A stretch of 14,623 nucleotides of DNA from contig BBFD01000077.1 of the NCBI GenBank assembly GCA_001313065.1, forward strand, positions 1-14,623, read 5' to 3'. Positions 1 through 11,255 of this stretch are shown piece after piece. Source of the DNA: Silvimonas sp. JCM 19000. GTDB lineage: Bacteria > Pseudomonadota > Gammaproteobacteria > Burkholderiales > Chitinibacteraceae. The first letter of the stretch is position 1. Each line of letters begins with the position of its first letter. A program made the translations under genes and the position numbers. Below the pieces are notes generated by a model that saw only the letters and a list, made by a program, of their open reading frames with translations, was not told the DNA's origin and did not search any database.

Positions 1-30
1 CGCACCCTACGCCGCCCGGTCCAATCCGGG

Positions 31-673
31 TCAGCGGTTACGCCACACTGTGGCCACGCCCTTCAACTCGCGCACGCCCACATCCACCGCGCCGTGCCCG
101 CGCCAGCCGGGCCGCAGCCACACGGTCTTCATCCCCAGCTTGCGTGCGGTTTCCAGGTTAGCCAACGAATCCTCCACCATCACGCAACGGCGTGGGTCCA
201 GCCGGAAGCGCTTCAGCAAGCGCAAAAAAGGCCTTGGTCTGCGGCTTGGGGATATAGCCGCCATCGTCGATGCCATGGATCGCCTCAAAATACCGGGCAA
301 TACCCAGCGCCTCGGCCAGTGCCGCGCCGTAGTGATGCGGCCCGTTGGTAAACAGGATTTTGCGGCCGGGCAAGCGCGCCAGCGTGCGCTGCAATCCGCG
401 CATCGGATAAACCTGCGCGGTCAGTTCGGCCAGCGGATGCGTGGCGTGTAGAAAGTCTTGCGGACGAATATGCGGGTGGTGGCGGATCAAGCCGCTAAGC
501 GTGGCGCCGTAGCGATCCCAGTAATCCAGACACAAGGCCTTGGCGGCGTCGGCATCCAGCTGCAGCGCCTGCGCCACATGCGCTGCCATGGCCGCATCGA
601 TCACCGGAAAGGCATGGCGGCTGGCGTGATGCAGCGTGTTGTCCAGATCAAATAACCAGACCGGCTGCCGCAA
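31..673 (-). CDS. HAD-family pyrimidine 5'-nucleotidase, one frameshift
   Basis: Cytosolic HAD-superfamily phosphatase of the pyrimidine 5'-nucleotidase (SDT1/YjjG-like) type, expected to dephosphorylate (deoxy)nucleoside monophosphates. About 213 codons once joined. HAD motif I is WLFDLDNTLH near the N terminus (nucleophile and acid/base Asp). Motif II is LFTNG at mid-protein, the motif III Lys lies in YIPKPQTKAF, and motif IV is VMVEDSLANLETARKLGM near the C terminus. The frame breaks at an A-run at 224-229 (six bases, five expected). Removing one base joins TKAF to LRLLKRFRLDPRRCV. I see no ATG or GTG close upstream of motif I, so I chose the in-frame TTG at 673-671; this start is uncertain. 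It is the last gene of the argB-CBS-HAD minus-strand group, 64 nt behind the CBS gene. A nucleotidase of this type near argB is common in betaproteobacteria, from general knowledge. The exact substrate is inferred. Confidence 0.85.
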
Positions 674-737
674 CGCCTGTTGCGCGCCGGTCTGCCCCTG
701 CCGCGTGCGCCAGTAACGTGTGCGGCGGCGGCGCGTT

Positions 738-1171
738 TTATCCGTGGATGTAATGTTCAAGTTGCTCAATGGTGCTGGCCTGGTCCGCAATTTTTTCGCG
801 CACCAGATCGCCGATGGAAAGAACACCCAGCACTTTGCCGCCCTCTTCCAGCACCGGCAAATGGCGGATGCGCTTGTCCGTCATCACGCCCATGCATTGG
901 TCGAGCGAGATTTCGGGTGTGACGTAGATAATTTTGCGCGTCATGATGTCGGCCACCGGCGTGCCTGCCGACGTCTTGCCCATCAGCACGACCTTGCGCG
1001 CGTAATCACGCTCGGAAAAGATACCGGCGATGCGTCATCGTCGATGACCAGCACCGCGCCGATGTTCTTGTCGGCCAGCAATTGCAACGCCTGATACACC
1101 GTGGCGGTGGGACTGACCGAAATCACCCCGTCGATCGCTTTGTCTTCGAGCAGTTGGCGAGCGGTTTTCAT
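738..1171 (-). CDS. Single CBS-pair domain protein, one frameshift
   Basis: Small stand-alone protein of about 144 residues made of two tandem CBS motifs, a fold that usually binds adenine nucleotides or S-adenosyl compounds and acts as an energy or redox sensor. The first CBS unit covers roughly residues 8-65 (DGVISVSPTATVYQALQLL, then NIGAVLVIDDD). The second covers roughly 75-130 (VADIMTRKIIYVTPE, then IRHLPVLEEGGKVLGVLSIGD). The start is ATG at 1171-1169, behind a strong AGAGGAGG ribosome site. An upstream in-frame ATG at 1204 lacks such a site. The frame is lost near 1030-1034: IDDD should run into IAGIFSERDYARKVVLMGKT, which reads on in the neighbouring frame, so one base (probably one G of a GG on the plus strand) is missing. 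No partner domain is present, so the regulated target cannot be named. It lies between argB and the nucleotidase. Confidence 0.85.
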
Positions 1172-1385
1172 GGTTGTGCCTCCTCTTGATGCAAGCGCCC
1201 GCAAACGCGGGCAGCTTTTAATCTAGCTGGTCTCAAAGAGGTTGCAACCACGGCCCGCACAACCAGAACAAGCGCTTGCCGCATCGGGTGGGTCAAGACC
1301 CACCCCGCAAAGCCACGTACCGCATCACCGCAGCCCGCTATGCCGCAGCGCAGGATGGCGATATCAGCACCGCACAACCCCGCGC
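1172..1385. other. Spacer between argB and CBS gene with two hairpins
   Basis: This 214-nt stretch carries no convincing gene. Two inverted repeats can be read. One is GCCCGC-AAAC-GCGGGC at 1197-1212, which would form a hairpin in the 5' leader of the CBS mRNA just ahead of its ribosome site. The other is a 9-bp-arm palindrome at 1286-1305, listed separately. Neither has a downstream T-run in the minus direction, so argB transcription may continue into the CBS gene. Confidence 0.5.
1286..1305. repeat. Near-perfect palindrome GGGTGGGTC-AA-GACCCACCC
   Basis: Nine-base arms flank a two-base centre (1286-1294 and 1297-1305), between the argB stop and the CBS leader. It lacks a T-tract on either strand, which argues against a simple intrinsic terminator. 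The GGGTGGG/CCCACCC core recurs in the terminator at 8680-8710. Intergenic palindromes with this core resemble REP-like dispersed repeats of proteobacteria; membership of such a family is inference. Confidence 0.55.
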
Positions 1386-3822
<2,437 letters not shown>

Positions 3823-3880
3823 TTAACGGCGATATGCGATTTTTTGATAGGCGAATTAAATCGTCGCGCAAAAGTCGGGC

Positions 3881-3909
3881 TTGAATTGTTAAAACCCCGC
3901 ACGCATAAT
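3881..3909 (+). promoter_or_regulatory. Sigma-70-like promoter for hns
   Basis: TTGAAT at 3881-3886 and CATAAT at 3904-3909 are separated by exactly 17 nt. The start of transcription would fall near 3916, leaving a leader of roughly 85 nt before the H-NS ATG. This is the best-formed promoter in the window. A consensus TTGACA at 3976-3981 lies inside the leader but has no -10 partner. Confidence 0.65.
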
Positions 3910-4000
3910 TGCTTAAAGCGATGCCGCATTATGGCGCCCGCTGTGCAACCCGTCCCCCACTTAAGACGGTCGCGCTTGACACGCCTCAAGGAGAAAACAA

Positions 4001-4332
4001 ATGGATTTAGCTGGTCTGTCACTGCCCAAGCTGTACCAACTGCAAAAAAAGATCTGGAACGCGAAATCGTTTCGCGCAAAGAATCCGACAAGGTGTCGTT
4101 GTTGAATGAACTGCAACAACTGGCCGCCGCCAAGGGTTTTTTTTCGCTGAATGAAGTGCTGGGGCTGGACAGCGGCCGCAAAGGCAAAACCAAAGCCGCT
4201 GCTTCGGTATCCAAAGCGCAATTCCGCAATCCCAAAGATGCAACCCAGACCTGGTCTGGCCGCGGTCGCAAGCCGCAATGGGCCATCGACTGGCTGGCCA
4301 CCGGCAAATCGCTGGACGAGCTGCGCGTATAA
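4001..4332 (+). CDS. hns: H-NS-family nucleoid-associated protein, one frameshift
   Basis: Xenogeneic silencer and nucleoid protein of about 109 residues, close to the usual size in betaproteobacteria. The N-terminal oligomerisation helix reads MDLAGLSLPKLYQLQK then DLEREIVSRKESDKVSLLNELQQLAAAKGF. The C-terminal DNA-binding domain carries TWSGRGRKPQWAIDWLATGK, with GRGRKP as the minor-groove hook. The ATG at 4001 is set by AAGGAG at 3988-3993, seven bases upstream; an apparent longer frame from 3844 is not used. The A-run at 4044-4050 is seven long where five keeps the heptad spacing, so the frame breaks after residue 16. A T-run of eight at 4137-4144 gives KGFFSL where the family usually has a single Phe, a possible three-base in-frame excess. 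The gene is monocistronic, between its own promoter and a strong terminator. Confidence 0.92.
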
Positions 4333-4380
4333 ACGCGGCCGTACCGCAGGCGTTGATCCCGCCGCGATTACCGGTTTATT

Positions 4381-4414
4381 GAATAAGGCAGCCAGACGGC
4401 TGCCTTATTCTTTT
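4381..4414 (+). terminator. Intrinsic terminator of hns
   Basis: A perfect 13-bp inverted repeat, GAATAAGGCAGCC (4381-4393) and GGCTGCCTTATTC (4398-4410), has a four-base loop and is followed by TTTT. It lies 48 nt after the H-NS stop and isolates hns from uvrD. Confidence 0.9.
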
Positions 4415-4420
4415 GTGCAG

Positions 4421-4426
4421 TACAAT
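4421..4426 (+). promoter_or_regulatory. Candidate -10 element for uvrD
   Basis: TACAAT at 4421-4426 lies directly after the hns terminator and 28 nt before the uvrD ATG. The 17-nt upstream position falls inside the terminator stem and does not resemble a -35, so this is a weak call. Confidence 0.35.
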
Positions 4427-4454
4427 TGTCGTCTGATTTTTATGGCCATTTTGC

Positions 4455-6617
4455 ATGCCCCATCCGCTCACCGAAACGTTAAACCCCGAACAACGCGCCG
4501 CCGTTGAGTTGCCGCCAGAGCACGCGCTGATTCTGGCCGGTGCGGGCAGCGGCAAAAACGCGCGTATTGACCACGCGGATTGCCTGGCTGTTGTCCACCG
4601 GCCAGATCAGCCGGCCGGCTTGCTGGCGGTGACGTTTACCAACAAAGCCGCACGCGAGATGTTGTCGCGCATTACCAGCATGCTGCCGCTCAATCCGCGC
4701 GGCTTGTGGGTGGGCACTTTCCACGGCCTGTGTAACCGCATGCTGCGGCTGCATCATCGCGATGCCGGTTTGCCGCCTTCGTTTGCCATTCTGGATAGTG
4801 CGGATCAGCTGGCAGCGATCAAGCGCGCATGAAGACATTGAATGTGGATGAAGAGCGTTTTCCGGCACGCGCCACCTCGCATTACATCAATGGCAACAAA
4901 GAAAAAAAAGGCCTGCGTGCCGCCGACGCGGAAGCTGGATGATTATTCCCGGGTGCAACGCCAGGTCTATACCGAATATGAAGCGCAATGCCGCCGCGAA
5001 GGCGTGGTTGATTTTGCCGAATTATTGTTGGCCAGTTATGAACTATTACTGCGCAACAGCGCATTACGCGAACATTATTGCAGCCGTTTCAAACACATAC
5101 TGGTCGATGAATTCCAGGATACCAATGCATTGCAATACGCCTGGCTTAAATTGCTGGCTGGTGAACACAATGCCTTGTTTGCGGTAGGCGATGACGATCA
5201 ATCGATTTACGCATTTCGTGGTGCGCGGGTCGGCAATATGATCGATTTTCAGAAAGATTTTGCGGTTAAACATGTAATCCGCCTGGAACAGAATTACCGT
5301 TCGCATGGCAACATTCTGGCCGCCGCCAATGCCGTGATCGAACACAATACCGATCGCCTGGGTAAACAATTGTGGACCGCCGAAGATCAAGGCGAACCAT
5401 TGCGCATCTATGAAGCCGCCACCGATACCGAAGAAGCCGGCTTTGTGGTGGATGAAATCGGCACACAACATCGTGAAGGCGTGCCGCTGGATGAAATTGC
5501 GATTCTGTATCGCTCCAATGCGCAATCACGGGTGATTGAACATGCCCTGGTGGCGGCGGGATTGCCTTATCGCGTGTATGGCGGATTGCGATTCTACGAA
5601 CGTCAGGAAATCAAACACGCATTGGCTTATCTGCGTCTGGTTGCCAATGAGAATGACGATAACGCCTTGTTGCGCATTATTAATTTTCCCGCGCGTGGCA
5701 TCGGCAATCGCACTATCGAAACCCTGACCGACACCGCGCGCCTGGGCGGCATGAGCTTGTGGCAAGCCGCCTGCAATAGTGGCAGTGGCCGCAGCGCCGC
5801 CGCAGTGGGGCGTTTTTGTGCAGATGATCGACGCCATGCGCCAGCAAGCCCAAGGGCTGGCATTGCCCGAACTGGTCAGCATGGTGCTGGCGATGTCAGG
5901 TTTGCTTGAGCATTACCGTAATGACAAAGACGGCGAAGAACGCGTTTCCAACCTGGATGAACTGGTCAACGCGGCCGCCGCTTTTGTCAGCGAGGATGAA
6001 AACGACCTGATCACTTTTCTGGCCAATGCCTCGCTGGAAAGCGGCGAGCACGAAGCCCAGCCGGGCCAGCAAGCGGTGCAGCTGATGACCATCCACGCCG
6101 CCAAAGGGCTGGAATTTCATACCGTATTTCTATCCGGCATTGAAGAAGGACTGTTTCCGCACGATAACAGTTTGTCGGACCCGCTCGGATTACAGGAAGA
6201 ACGCCGCTTGATGTATGTGGCGCTAACCCGGGCGCGCCGCCGGCTGTATCTATCGCTGTCGCAAAGCCGCATGCTGCATGGGCAATGGCGCTACGCGCCG
6301 GCCAGCCGTTTTCTGAATGAGATTCCGGCCGGTTTGTGCAAATACCTTAACCGCGGATATGCGCCTGACAGCTTTGGCTCGGCCAGCTCGGCAGCCGCGC
6401 CCGCGCCCGCGCCGCGCAGCATGCCAGCCAATACGCGTGCCAACGCACCGGCGCATGGGCTCAATATCGGCATGAATGTGCGCCACCCCAAATTTGCCTG
6501 GGCGTGGTGGTGGATCACGAAGGCGGCGCCAATGGCAATGTTCAGGTCAATTTTGCCGAACATGGACTGAAATGGCTGGCGGTGGCCTACGCCAAACTGG
6601 AGCCCGTTAACGGATGA
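4455..6617 (+). CDS. uvrD: UvrD DNA helicase II, at least six frame breaks
   Basis: Superfamily 1A 3'-5' helicase acting in nucleotide-excision and mismatch repair. About 720 codons, the length of E. coli UvrD. Motifs in order: Q motif LNPEQRAAV; Walker A GAGSGKT after repair (reads GSGKN as given); Ia AVTFTNKAAREM; Ib VGTFHGLCNRML; II LVDEFQDTN; III FAVGDDDQSIYAFRGA; IV RLEQNYRSHGN; V MTIHAAKGLEFHTVFLSG; VI RRLMYVALTRARRRLY. The C-terminal Tudor-like segment is HPKFGLGVVVDHEGG to KWLAVAYAKLEPVNG, which favours UvrD over Rep. Breaks: A-run 4554-4558 (five for four); a lost base near 4611; a lost base near 4829; an ambiguous slip near 4937; T-run 5813-5817 (five for four); a lost G near 6496. 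The A8 at 4902-4909 is probably an in-frame excess (NKEKKGL for NKEKGL). No strong ribosome site precedes the ATG. The last four bases overlap the next gene. Confidence 0.93.
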
Positions 6618-8282
6618 ACGACGCGGTAGATATCCCCAGCCTGGCGGGCGCGCGCGCGTTGGTCATTGATCGGGCCAACGAAATGCGCGCTGCGTTGGGC
6701 ACCGGTCTGGCGGAATTCGGGGTCGAAACCATCGATTACGTGGGCAAGCCCGCCGATGCTTGGCCCGCATCAACGCGCACGGCTACGACGTAGTGCTGTG
6801 CGAATACGACCTCGGCCAGGGCTTTGACGGCCTGCATCTGTTCGAAAGCTGCCAGCAACACCAGCTACTCAAACCGTCCTGCATTTTCATGATGGTGACC
6901 GGCGAGCGCCGCCTGGCTCAGGTCATGGGCGCCGTCGAGCTGGTGCCCGATGGCTATCTGCTCAAGCCGTTCTCGGGCGCCGAATTTGCCAATCGCATCG
7001 CACGGGCGCTCAAGCGCAAAGGCGGCTTCCGCCGTATCGATGCCGCGGTGCGCAGTGGTGACTACCTGGGTGCGATTGCCGCTTGCGACCGCGAAATTCA
7101 TCTGCGCCCGCTGGAAGCGCCCGAATTCCAGCGCATGAAAGGCCATCTGCAATTAATGATTGCCGAATATGGCGCAGCCGAAACCACCTACCGCCAGGCC
7201 ATCTCGCAACGTCAGGCGCCGTGGGCGCAAATGGGTCTGGGCCGTGCCTTGTTCGGGCAGAAAGATTACGTGAGCGCGCGCTCATGCTTTGAAGCGGTCA
7301 ATTCGCAATACGAATTGATGGTGGCGTCCTACGATTGGCTGGCGCGCACGCAAAATGCTCAGGGTGATCCCAAAGGCGCCCAGTCCACGCTCAGCCGCGC
7401 GCTGCAACGTTCGCCGCTGGTGGCGCAACGGCAACGCGCGATGGGCCGGCTGGCTGAGCGCAATGGTGAATTGCAACAGGCTGAGGGCGCATTGACGCAA
7501 GCGCTGGAGCTATCGCGCGGCTCGTTCTGGCGGGAGCCCGCCATCTACGGCGAGCTCGGGCGCGTGCAAGTGGCGCGTAGCGACGTCGGTGCGGCCCGCC
7601 GCACCATGCAGCGTTTGCGCAGCGACTTTAAAGGCGATGCGGCAGCGGAAGTGATCGGCAATCTGGTGGAGTCGGCAGTGCTGGAAGCGCTGGATGATCA
7701 CAAGCGCGGCGATCAGATGTTCCGGGCAGCCTGTGAGCAACTGGATGCGCTGGAAGACGTGCCAGCCAATGTATTCCTGGAAGCGTCGCGCCATGCCTAT
7801 GCGCGTCAGCAAAAAAAAGAACGCGGTGAACACTTTGCCCGCGCCGCCTTGCGCAGCGCGCATGACGACGCCGAGTTATTGGCCAGCGTGGAAGGCCTGT
7901 ATCTGGCGCAGGGCGATGCCGAGACCGGGCGTCGCCTAATTGAAAACGCCACGCGCGATATCGCAGATATCAACAATCTGCCATCGATGCGGCCAAGGCG
8001 GGCGATTTCCAGCGCGCCGCCGAACACTTTATTACCGGGCTGGCAGCGGTCAAAGGCAATGTGCAAGTGTTGTTGAACGCGGCCAATACGCTGCTGACCT
8101 GCGTCAATCAGGAAGGCTGGAACGAACGCTATATGACGCTGGTCCACCAGTATCTGCAGCGGGTGCGGCGGCTGGACCCGGCCAACGGTAAGGCTCGGCA
8201 GCTGAACGAGGCCTTCCGTCGTACCCAGTTCCGCTATGGTATCGACGCCGAAACCGGCCGCAAGACCGGTTCAATTTCATGA
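6614..8282 (+). CDS. Degenerate receiver domain plus TPR protein, two frameshifts
   Basis: About 556 residues: an N-terminal CheY-like receiver (residues about 10-135) followed by a long TPR-rich helical region with no DNA-binding or enzymatic output. This matches response-regulator/TPR proteins that signal through protein contacts. In the receiver, ALVIDRANEMR keeps one of the two acidic-pocket Asp residues (the second is Arg). The acceptor site reads VLCEYDLG, with Glu about residue 64 where CheY has Asp57. The Thr of FMMVTGE and the Lys of GYLLKPF are kept. TPR-like repeats include APWAQMGLGRALFGQKDYVSA and ELQQAEGALTQALELS. ATG at 6614 overlaps the uvrD stop (ATGA), so translation is probably coupled. 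One base is lost near 6759 (GKPADA to LARINAHGYD) and one near 7980 (IADINN to AIDAAKAGDF). An A8 at 7811-7818 may carry three extra bases. The partner and the role are unknown. Confidence 0.82.
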
Positions 8283-8377
8283 CTATGTTTAGAGCTCCAC
8301 TGCGCAAAAGGCAGTAGGAGACTTACGGCACGCTCCGGTAGACTACCCGCGACGCCGATTTATAAGGAGAACGCTTG

Positions 8378-8677
8378 ATGCACGCTGCTTTGAAGCTGGA
8401 ACAGACCACTGCCCATATCCAGCTCAACGGGCATTTCACCTTTGAAGCGCACCGCGACTTCAAACAGGTGACGCAAGAGGCGCTGGATAATCCGTCAGTG
8501 ACGGCATTGACGCTGGACTTTACCGGTGTCGACTATATGGATTCTGCGGCGCTGGGGATGTTGCTGCTGCTGAACGAGCGCGCGGGCGGCCGACGGATTA
8601 CGTTGGTGAACTGCAAAGGCACGGTGAAGGCCGTGCTGGATATCGCCAACTTCGGCAAGATTTTCGATATCAAATAA
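8378..8677 (+). CDS. STAS-domain anti-sigma-factor antagonist
   Basis: Small cytosolic STAS protein of 99 residues, the SpoIIAA type, which normally binds an anti-sigma factor or switch kinase and is inactivated by phosphorylation of a conserved Ser. The core reads TAHIQLNGHFTFEAHRDF, then LTLDFTGVDYMDSAALGMLLLL, with the Ser of DSA at the usual phosphorylation site, then GGRRITLVNCKGTVKAVLDIANF. The ATG at 8378 has AAGGAG at 8364-8369, eight bases upstream. An in-frame TTG one codon earlier is less likely. This is the only gene in the window with no frame break. It also has no A/T run of five or more. It follows the receiver/TPR gene by 95 nt and may be co-transcribed with it. No anti-sigma factor or Ser phosphatase gene is in view, so its partner is unknown. 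Confidence 0.9.
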   Translation: MHAALKLEQTTAHIQLNGHFTFEAHRDFKQVTQEALDNPSVTALTLDFTGVDYMDSAALGMLLLLNERAGGRRITLVNCKGTVKAVLDIANFGKIFDIK

Positions 8678-8679
8678 AC

Positions 8680-8714
8680 CACAGGGTGGGACGCCGCGCC
8701 CCACCCTGTGTTTT
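8680..8714. terminator. Bidirectional terminator between STAS gene and kup
   Basis: CACAGGGTGGG (8680-8690) pairs with CCCACCCTGTG (8700-8710) around a nine-base loop. On the plus strand TTTT follows at once. On the minus strand the stem is followed by the T-rich GGTTTATTTG. It starts three bases after the STAS stop and ends six bases before the kup stop, so it serves two convergent genes. Confidence 0.85.
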
Positions 8715-8715
8715 G

Positions 8716-10616
8716 CTACAGCTCGACCTGCATGCCCATTTCCACCACACGGTTGGGCGGGATGCGGAAATAGTTGGTGGCCCGGGTGGCGTTGCGTGTC
8801 ATCAACGAGAACAACCTGCGCCGCCACCACGTCATCGCCGGGTATTTGCCTTCCACGATGGTCTCGCGCGACAAGAAGAACGAGGTCTGCATCGGGTCGA
8901 AATCCAGCGCGGGTTGCAGTTCTTCCACCTGCTTCAGAATCGACGGCACCGACGGCTCTTCCTTGAAGCCGTAAGTCGAAATCACCTGATAGAAACTCTC
9001 GCCCAGCTTGCGCACCACCACGCGCTCGCGCCGCGCCACAAACGGGATATCGGCGGTGCGGATGGTCAGGAACACCACGCTTTCGTGCAGCACCTTGTTG
9101 TGCTTCAGGTTATGCAGCAATGCATGCGGCACGCTGTCCATGCTGGTGGTCATAAAGATGGCGGTGCCTTCCACCCGCTGCGGTGGCGACGATTCCAGAC
9201 TTTCCACAAAGCCTTGCAGCGGCAACTCGCCTTCACGCAGCCGTTCGCCCAACAGCACGCGACCCCGCTTCCACGTTGTCATGAAGGTGAAGGCAATCAT
9301 GCCGATCACCAGCGGAAACCAGCCGCCGTCGGGTAGCTTGAGCATATTCGACGACAAGAACAGCAAATCCACGCCCAGAAACACCACCAGCAAAGCGCGC
9401 ATCAGATAACGCCGTTGCTTGCTGGCCGCGCGCGCCAGCACATTAAACGCCAGCAGCGTGGTCATCACCATGGTGCCGCACACCGACAAGCCATAGGCGG
9501 CCGCCAGGTTGTCTGAAGTGCGGAAGGTCAGTACCAGCACGATCACCGCCACCAGCAAGAACCAGTTGATTTGCGGCACGTAGATCTGGCCGATTTCCTG
9601 ATCGGAAGTGTGGTCGATGTCCATGCGCGGACAGTAGCCCAGCTGGATGGCCTGGTTGGTCATCGAGAACGCGCCCGAGATCACCGCCTGCGAGGCAATC
9701 ACCGTGGCGGCAGCGGCCAGCACCACCAGCGGTGCGGTGGCCCATTGCGGCGCCAGCAAAAAAGAACGGGTTCTTGATTGCCGCCGGGTTATGCAACAAC
9801 AGCGCGCCCTGGCCGAAGTAGCACAAAGCCAGCGACGGCAGCACCAGGCTAAACCACGCGATGCGGATCGACTTCATGCCAAAGTGACCCATATCGGCGT
9901 ACAGCGCTTCGCCCCCGGTCACCGACAGCACCACCGCCCCCATCACCACAAAGCCTCGCCACGGATAAGCCACCATAAAGTCGATGGCGTGCATCGGGTT
10001 GATGGCCCATAGCACTTCGGGGGCTTTGACGATGCTGTTGATGCCCATGACGGCCAGCACAAAAAAACCAGAACACCATGATCGGGCCAAACAACTTGCC
10101 GACGCTGGCGGTGCCGTGGCTCTGGATCACAAACAAGCCGATGATCACCGCGATGGTCAACGGCACGATGTAGGGATCAAGCGTATGCGAAATCACGCTG
10201 ATACCTTCGAAGGCCGAAAGCACCGAGATGGCTGGCGTGATAATGCCGTCGCCATAGAACAAGGACGCGCCAAATATCCCCAGCCCCATCAGCACATAGG
10301 CTTTGCGGCTACGCGGCTCCACGTCGCGCAGGGCCAGCGCCATCAGCGCCAGAATGCCGCCTTCGCCCCGGTTGTCGGCGCGCATGATCACGATCACGTA
10401 CTTGATCGAAACCACGACCATGATGGCCCAGAAAATCAGCGAGAGGATGCCGAGAATATTGGCAGCGTTGATCGGCAGGTTGCCGTGTGCGGTCAGGCAG
10501 GTTTTAAGCGTGTATAGCGGGCTGGTGCCGATGTCGCCGTACACCACACCGATCGCGCCCACCGTCAGCCGCGCCAGTTTGGCGCCCGACGGTGCATGGC
10601 TGGAATGTGCGCTCAT
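8716..10616 (-). CDS. kup: Kup-type potassium uptake protein, two frameshifts
   Basis: Inner-membrane K+ transporter of the KUP/HAK/KT family, a proton-coupled importer. About 632 residues, near the E. coli 622. The N-terminal signature [22 protein letters not shown] is followed by about twelve hydrophobic helices and the cytosolic C-terminal domain (from about [20 protein letters not shown] to the end). Other family segments are [53 protein letters not shown] and [14 protein letters not shown]. The start is ATG at 10616-10614. Two breaks are seen: an A-run at 10061-10067 (seven for six; MVFWFF joins to VLAVMGINS) and an A-run at 9758-9763 (six for five; KNPFF joins to [11 protein letters not shown]). 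It follows ampD by 82 nt and probably has its own promoter. The 45-nt leader is too short for a known c-di-AMP riboswitch. Confidence 0.94.
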
Positions 10617-10668
10617 GCTGCGGAGGTCTCTGTAATCAAAACGGAATAAAGCGAATGAACCGGGCGCG

Positions 10669-10674
10669 ATTATA
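10669..10674 (-). promoter_or_regulatory. -10 element for kup
   Basis: A perfect TATAAT reads on the minus strand between the ampD stop and the kup start, in the context GGGCTATAATCGCGCC, 52 nt before the kup ATG. The -35 region is poor (GGTGCA at 17 nt spacing), so an activator or a weak basal promoter is possible. Confidence 0.5.
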
Positions 10675-10698
10675 GCCCTGTGCCGTTGTGGTGCACCT

Positions 10699-11255
10699 CT
10701 AATCGGGTATCAACTGCGGCAATGCAACATAAATCCGCCGCCAATCAAAGTATGGACCAGGATCGGTCTTGCGCAACGGCGCGATATCGTTATGCCCCAG
10801 CACGGTGTGTATGCCACAAAACCGTGCCAGTTCCGCGGCCAGCGCCACCAGGGCGGCGTATTGCGGCTCGGTGTAGGCGATGTGATCGCTACCTTCGAGC
10901 TCTATGCCGACGGAAAAAATCATTGCAGCTGTCACGTCCGCGCCAGTGCGAAACCCCGGCATGAAACGCTTTTTTTTGCGTCACCGGCACAAACTGCACC
11001 ACCGCGCCATCGCGCCGGATAAAAAAAATGCGCCGACACCCGCAAGCTGCCCAGATCAGCAAACAGCGGGTCTTGCGGTGCAATCGAATTGGTAAATAGC
11101 TGTTCAACCCCCGGGCCGCCAAACTGCCCCGGCGGCAGGCTGATGTTGTGTATGACCAGCAGATCAATCGCCACGCCCGCAGGCCGTGCAGACTGATTGG
11201 GGCTGGGCACATGCCGCGCGTTGGCGTACCAACCAGCGGCATCAAACGCGCTCAT
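10699..11255 (-). CDS. ampD: AmpD 1,6-anhydro-N-acetylmuramyl-L-alanine amidase, two frameshifts
   Basis: Cytosolic zinc amidase that removes the stem peptide from 1,6-anhydro-muropeptides during peptidoglycan recycling. Loss of AmpD commonly derepresses AmpR-dependent beta-lactamase in species that have that circuit. About 184 residues, the usual length. Zinc ligands are the His of [12 protein letters not shown], the His of VLGHNDIAP and the Asp of [11 protein letters not shown]. The catalytic-type Glu lies in FSVGIELEG and the Lys in APLRKTDPG. There is no signal peptide, as expected for the cytosolic form. The start is ATG at 11255, whose ATGA overlaps the ubiB stop. Breaks: A-run 11021-11028 (eight for seven; SAHFF joins to [12 protein letters not shown]) and A-run 10914-10919 (six for five; SCNDF joins to SVGIELEG). 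A T8 at 10970-10977 yields TQKKAFHAG, one residue longer than relatives, a likely in-frame excess. Confidence 0.92.

Noticed and set aside
3823..3880. Terminator after tolC at the T6 run near 3840-3845
   Set aside because: No stable inverted repeat precedes the T-run; the GGCGATA and AGGCGAAT words are direct-like, not complementary.
3976..3981. Consensus TTGACA as a second hns promoter
   Set aside because: The -10 position would fall on the start codon region (AAATGG) and does not match.
3844..4000. Extended N terminus for H-NS from 3844
   Set aside because: It would overlap the promoter and leader. AAGGAG with ATG 4001 and the family N terminus MDLAGLSLP fix the start.
8335..8360. Sigma-28 or sigma-54 promoter ahead of the STAS gene (GCCGATTT, GGCAC)
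   Set aside because: Only half-sites match; the spacing to a partner element is wrong.
8686..9336. Plus-strand open frame of 216 codons after the STAS gene
   Set aside because: It starts inside the terminator hairpin and is antisense to the kup C-terminal domain.
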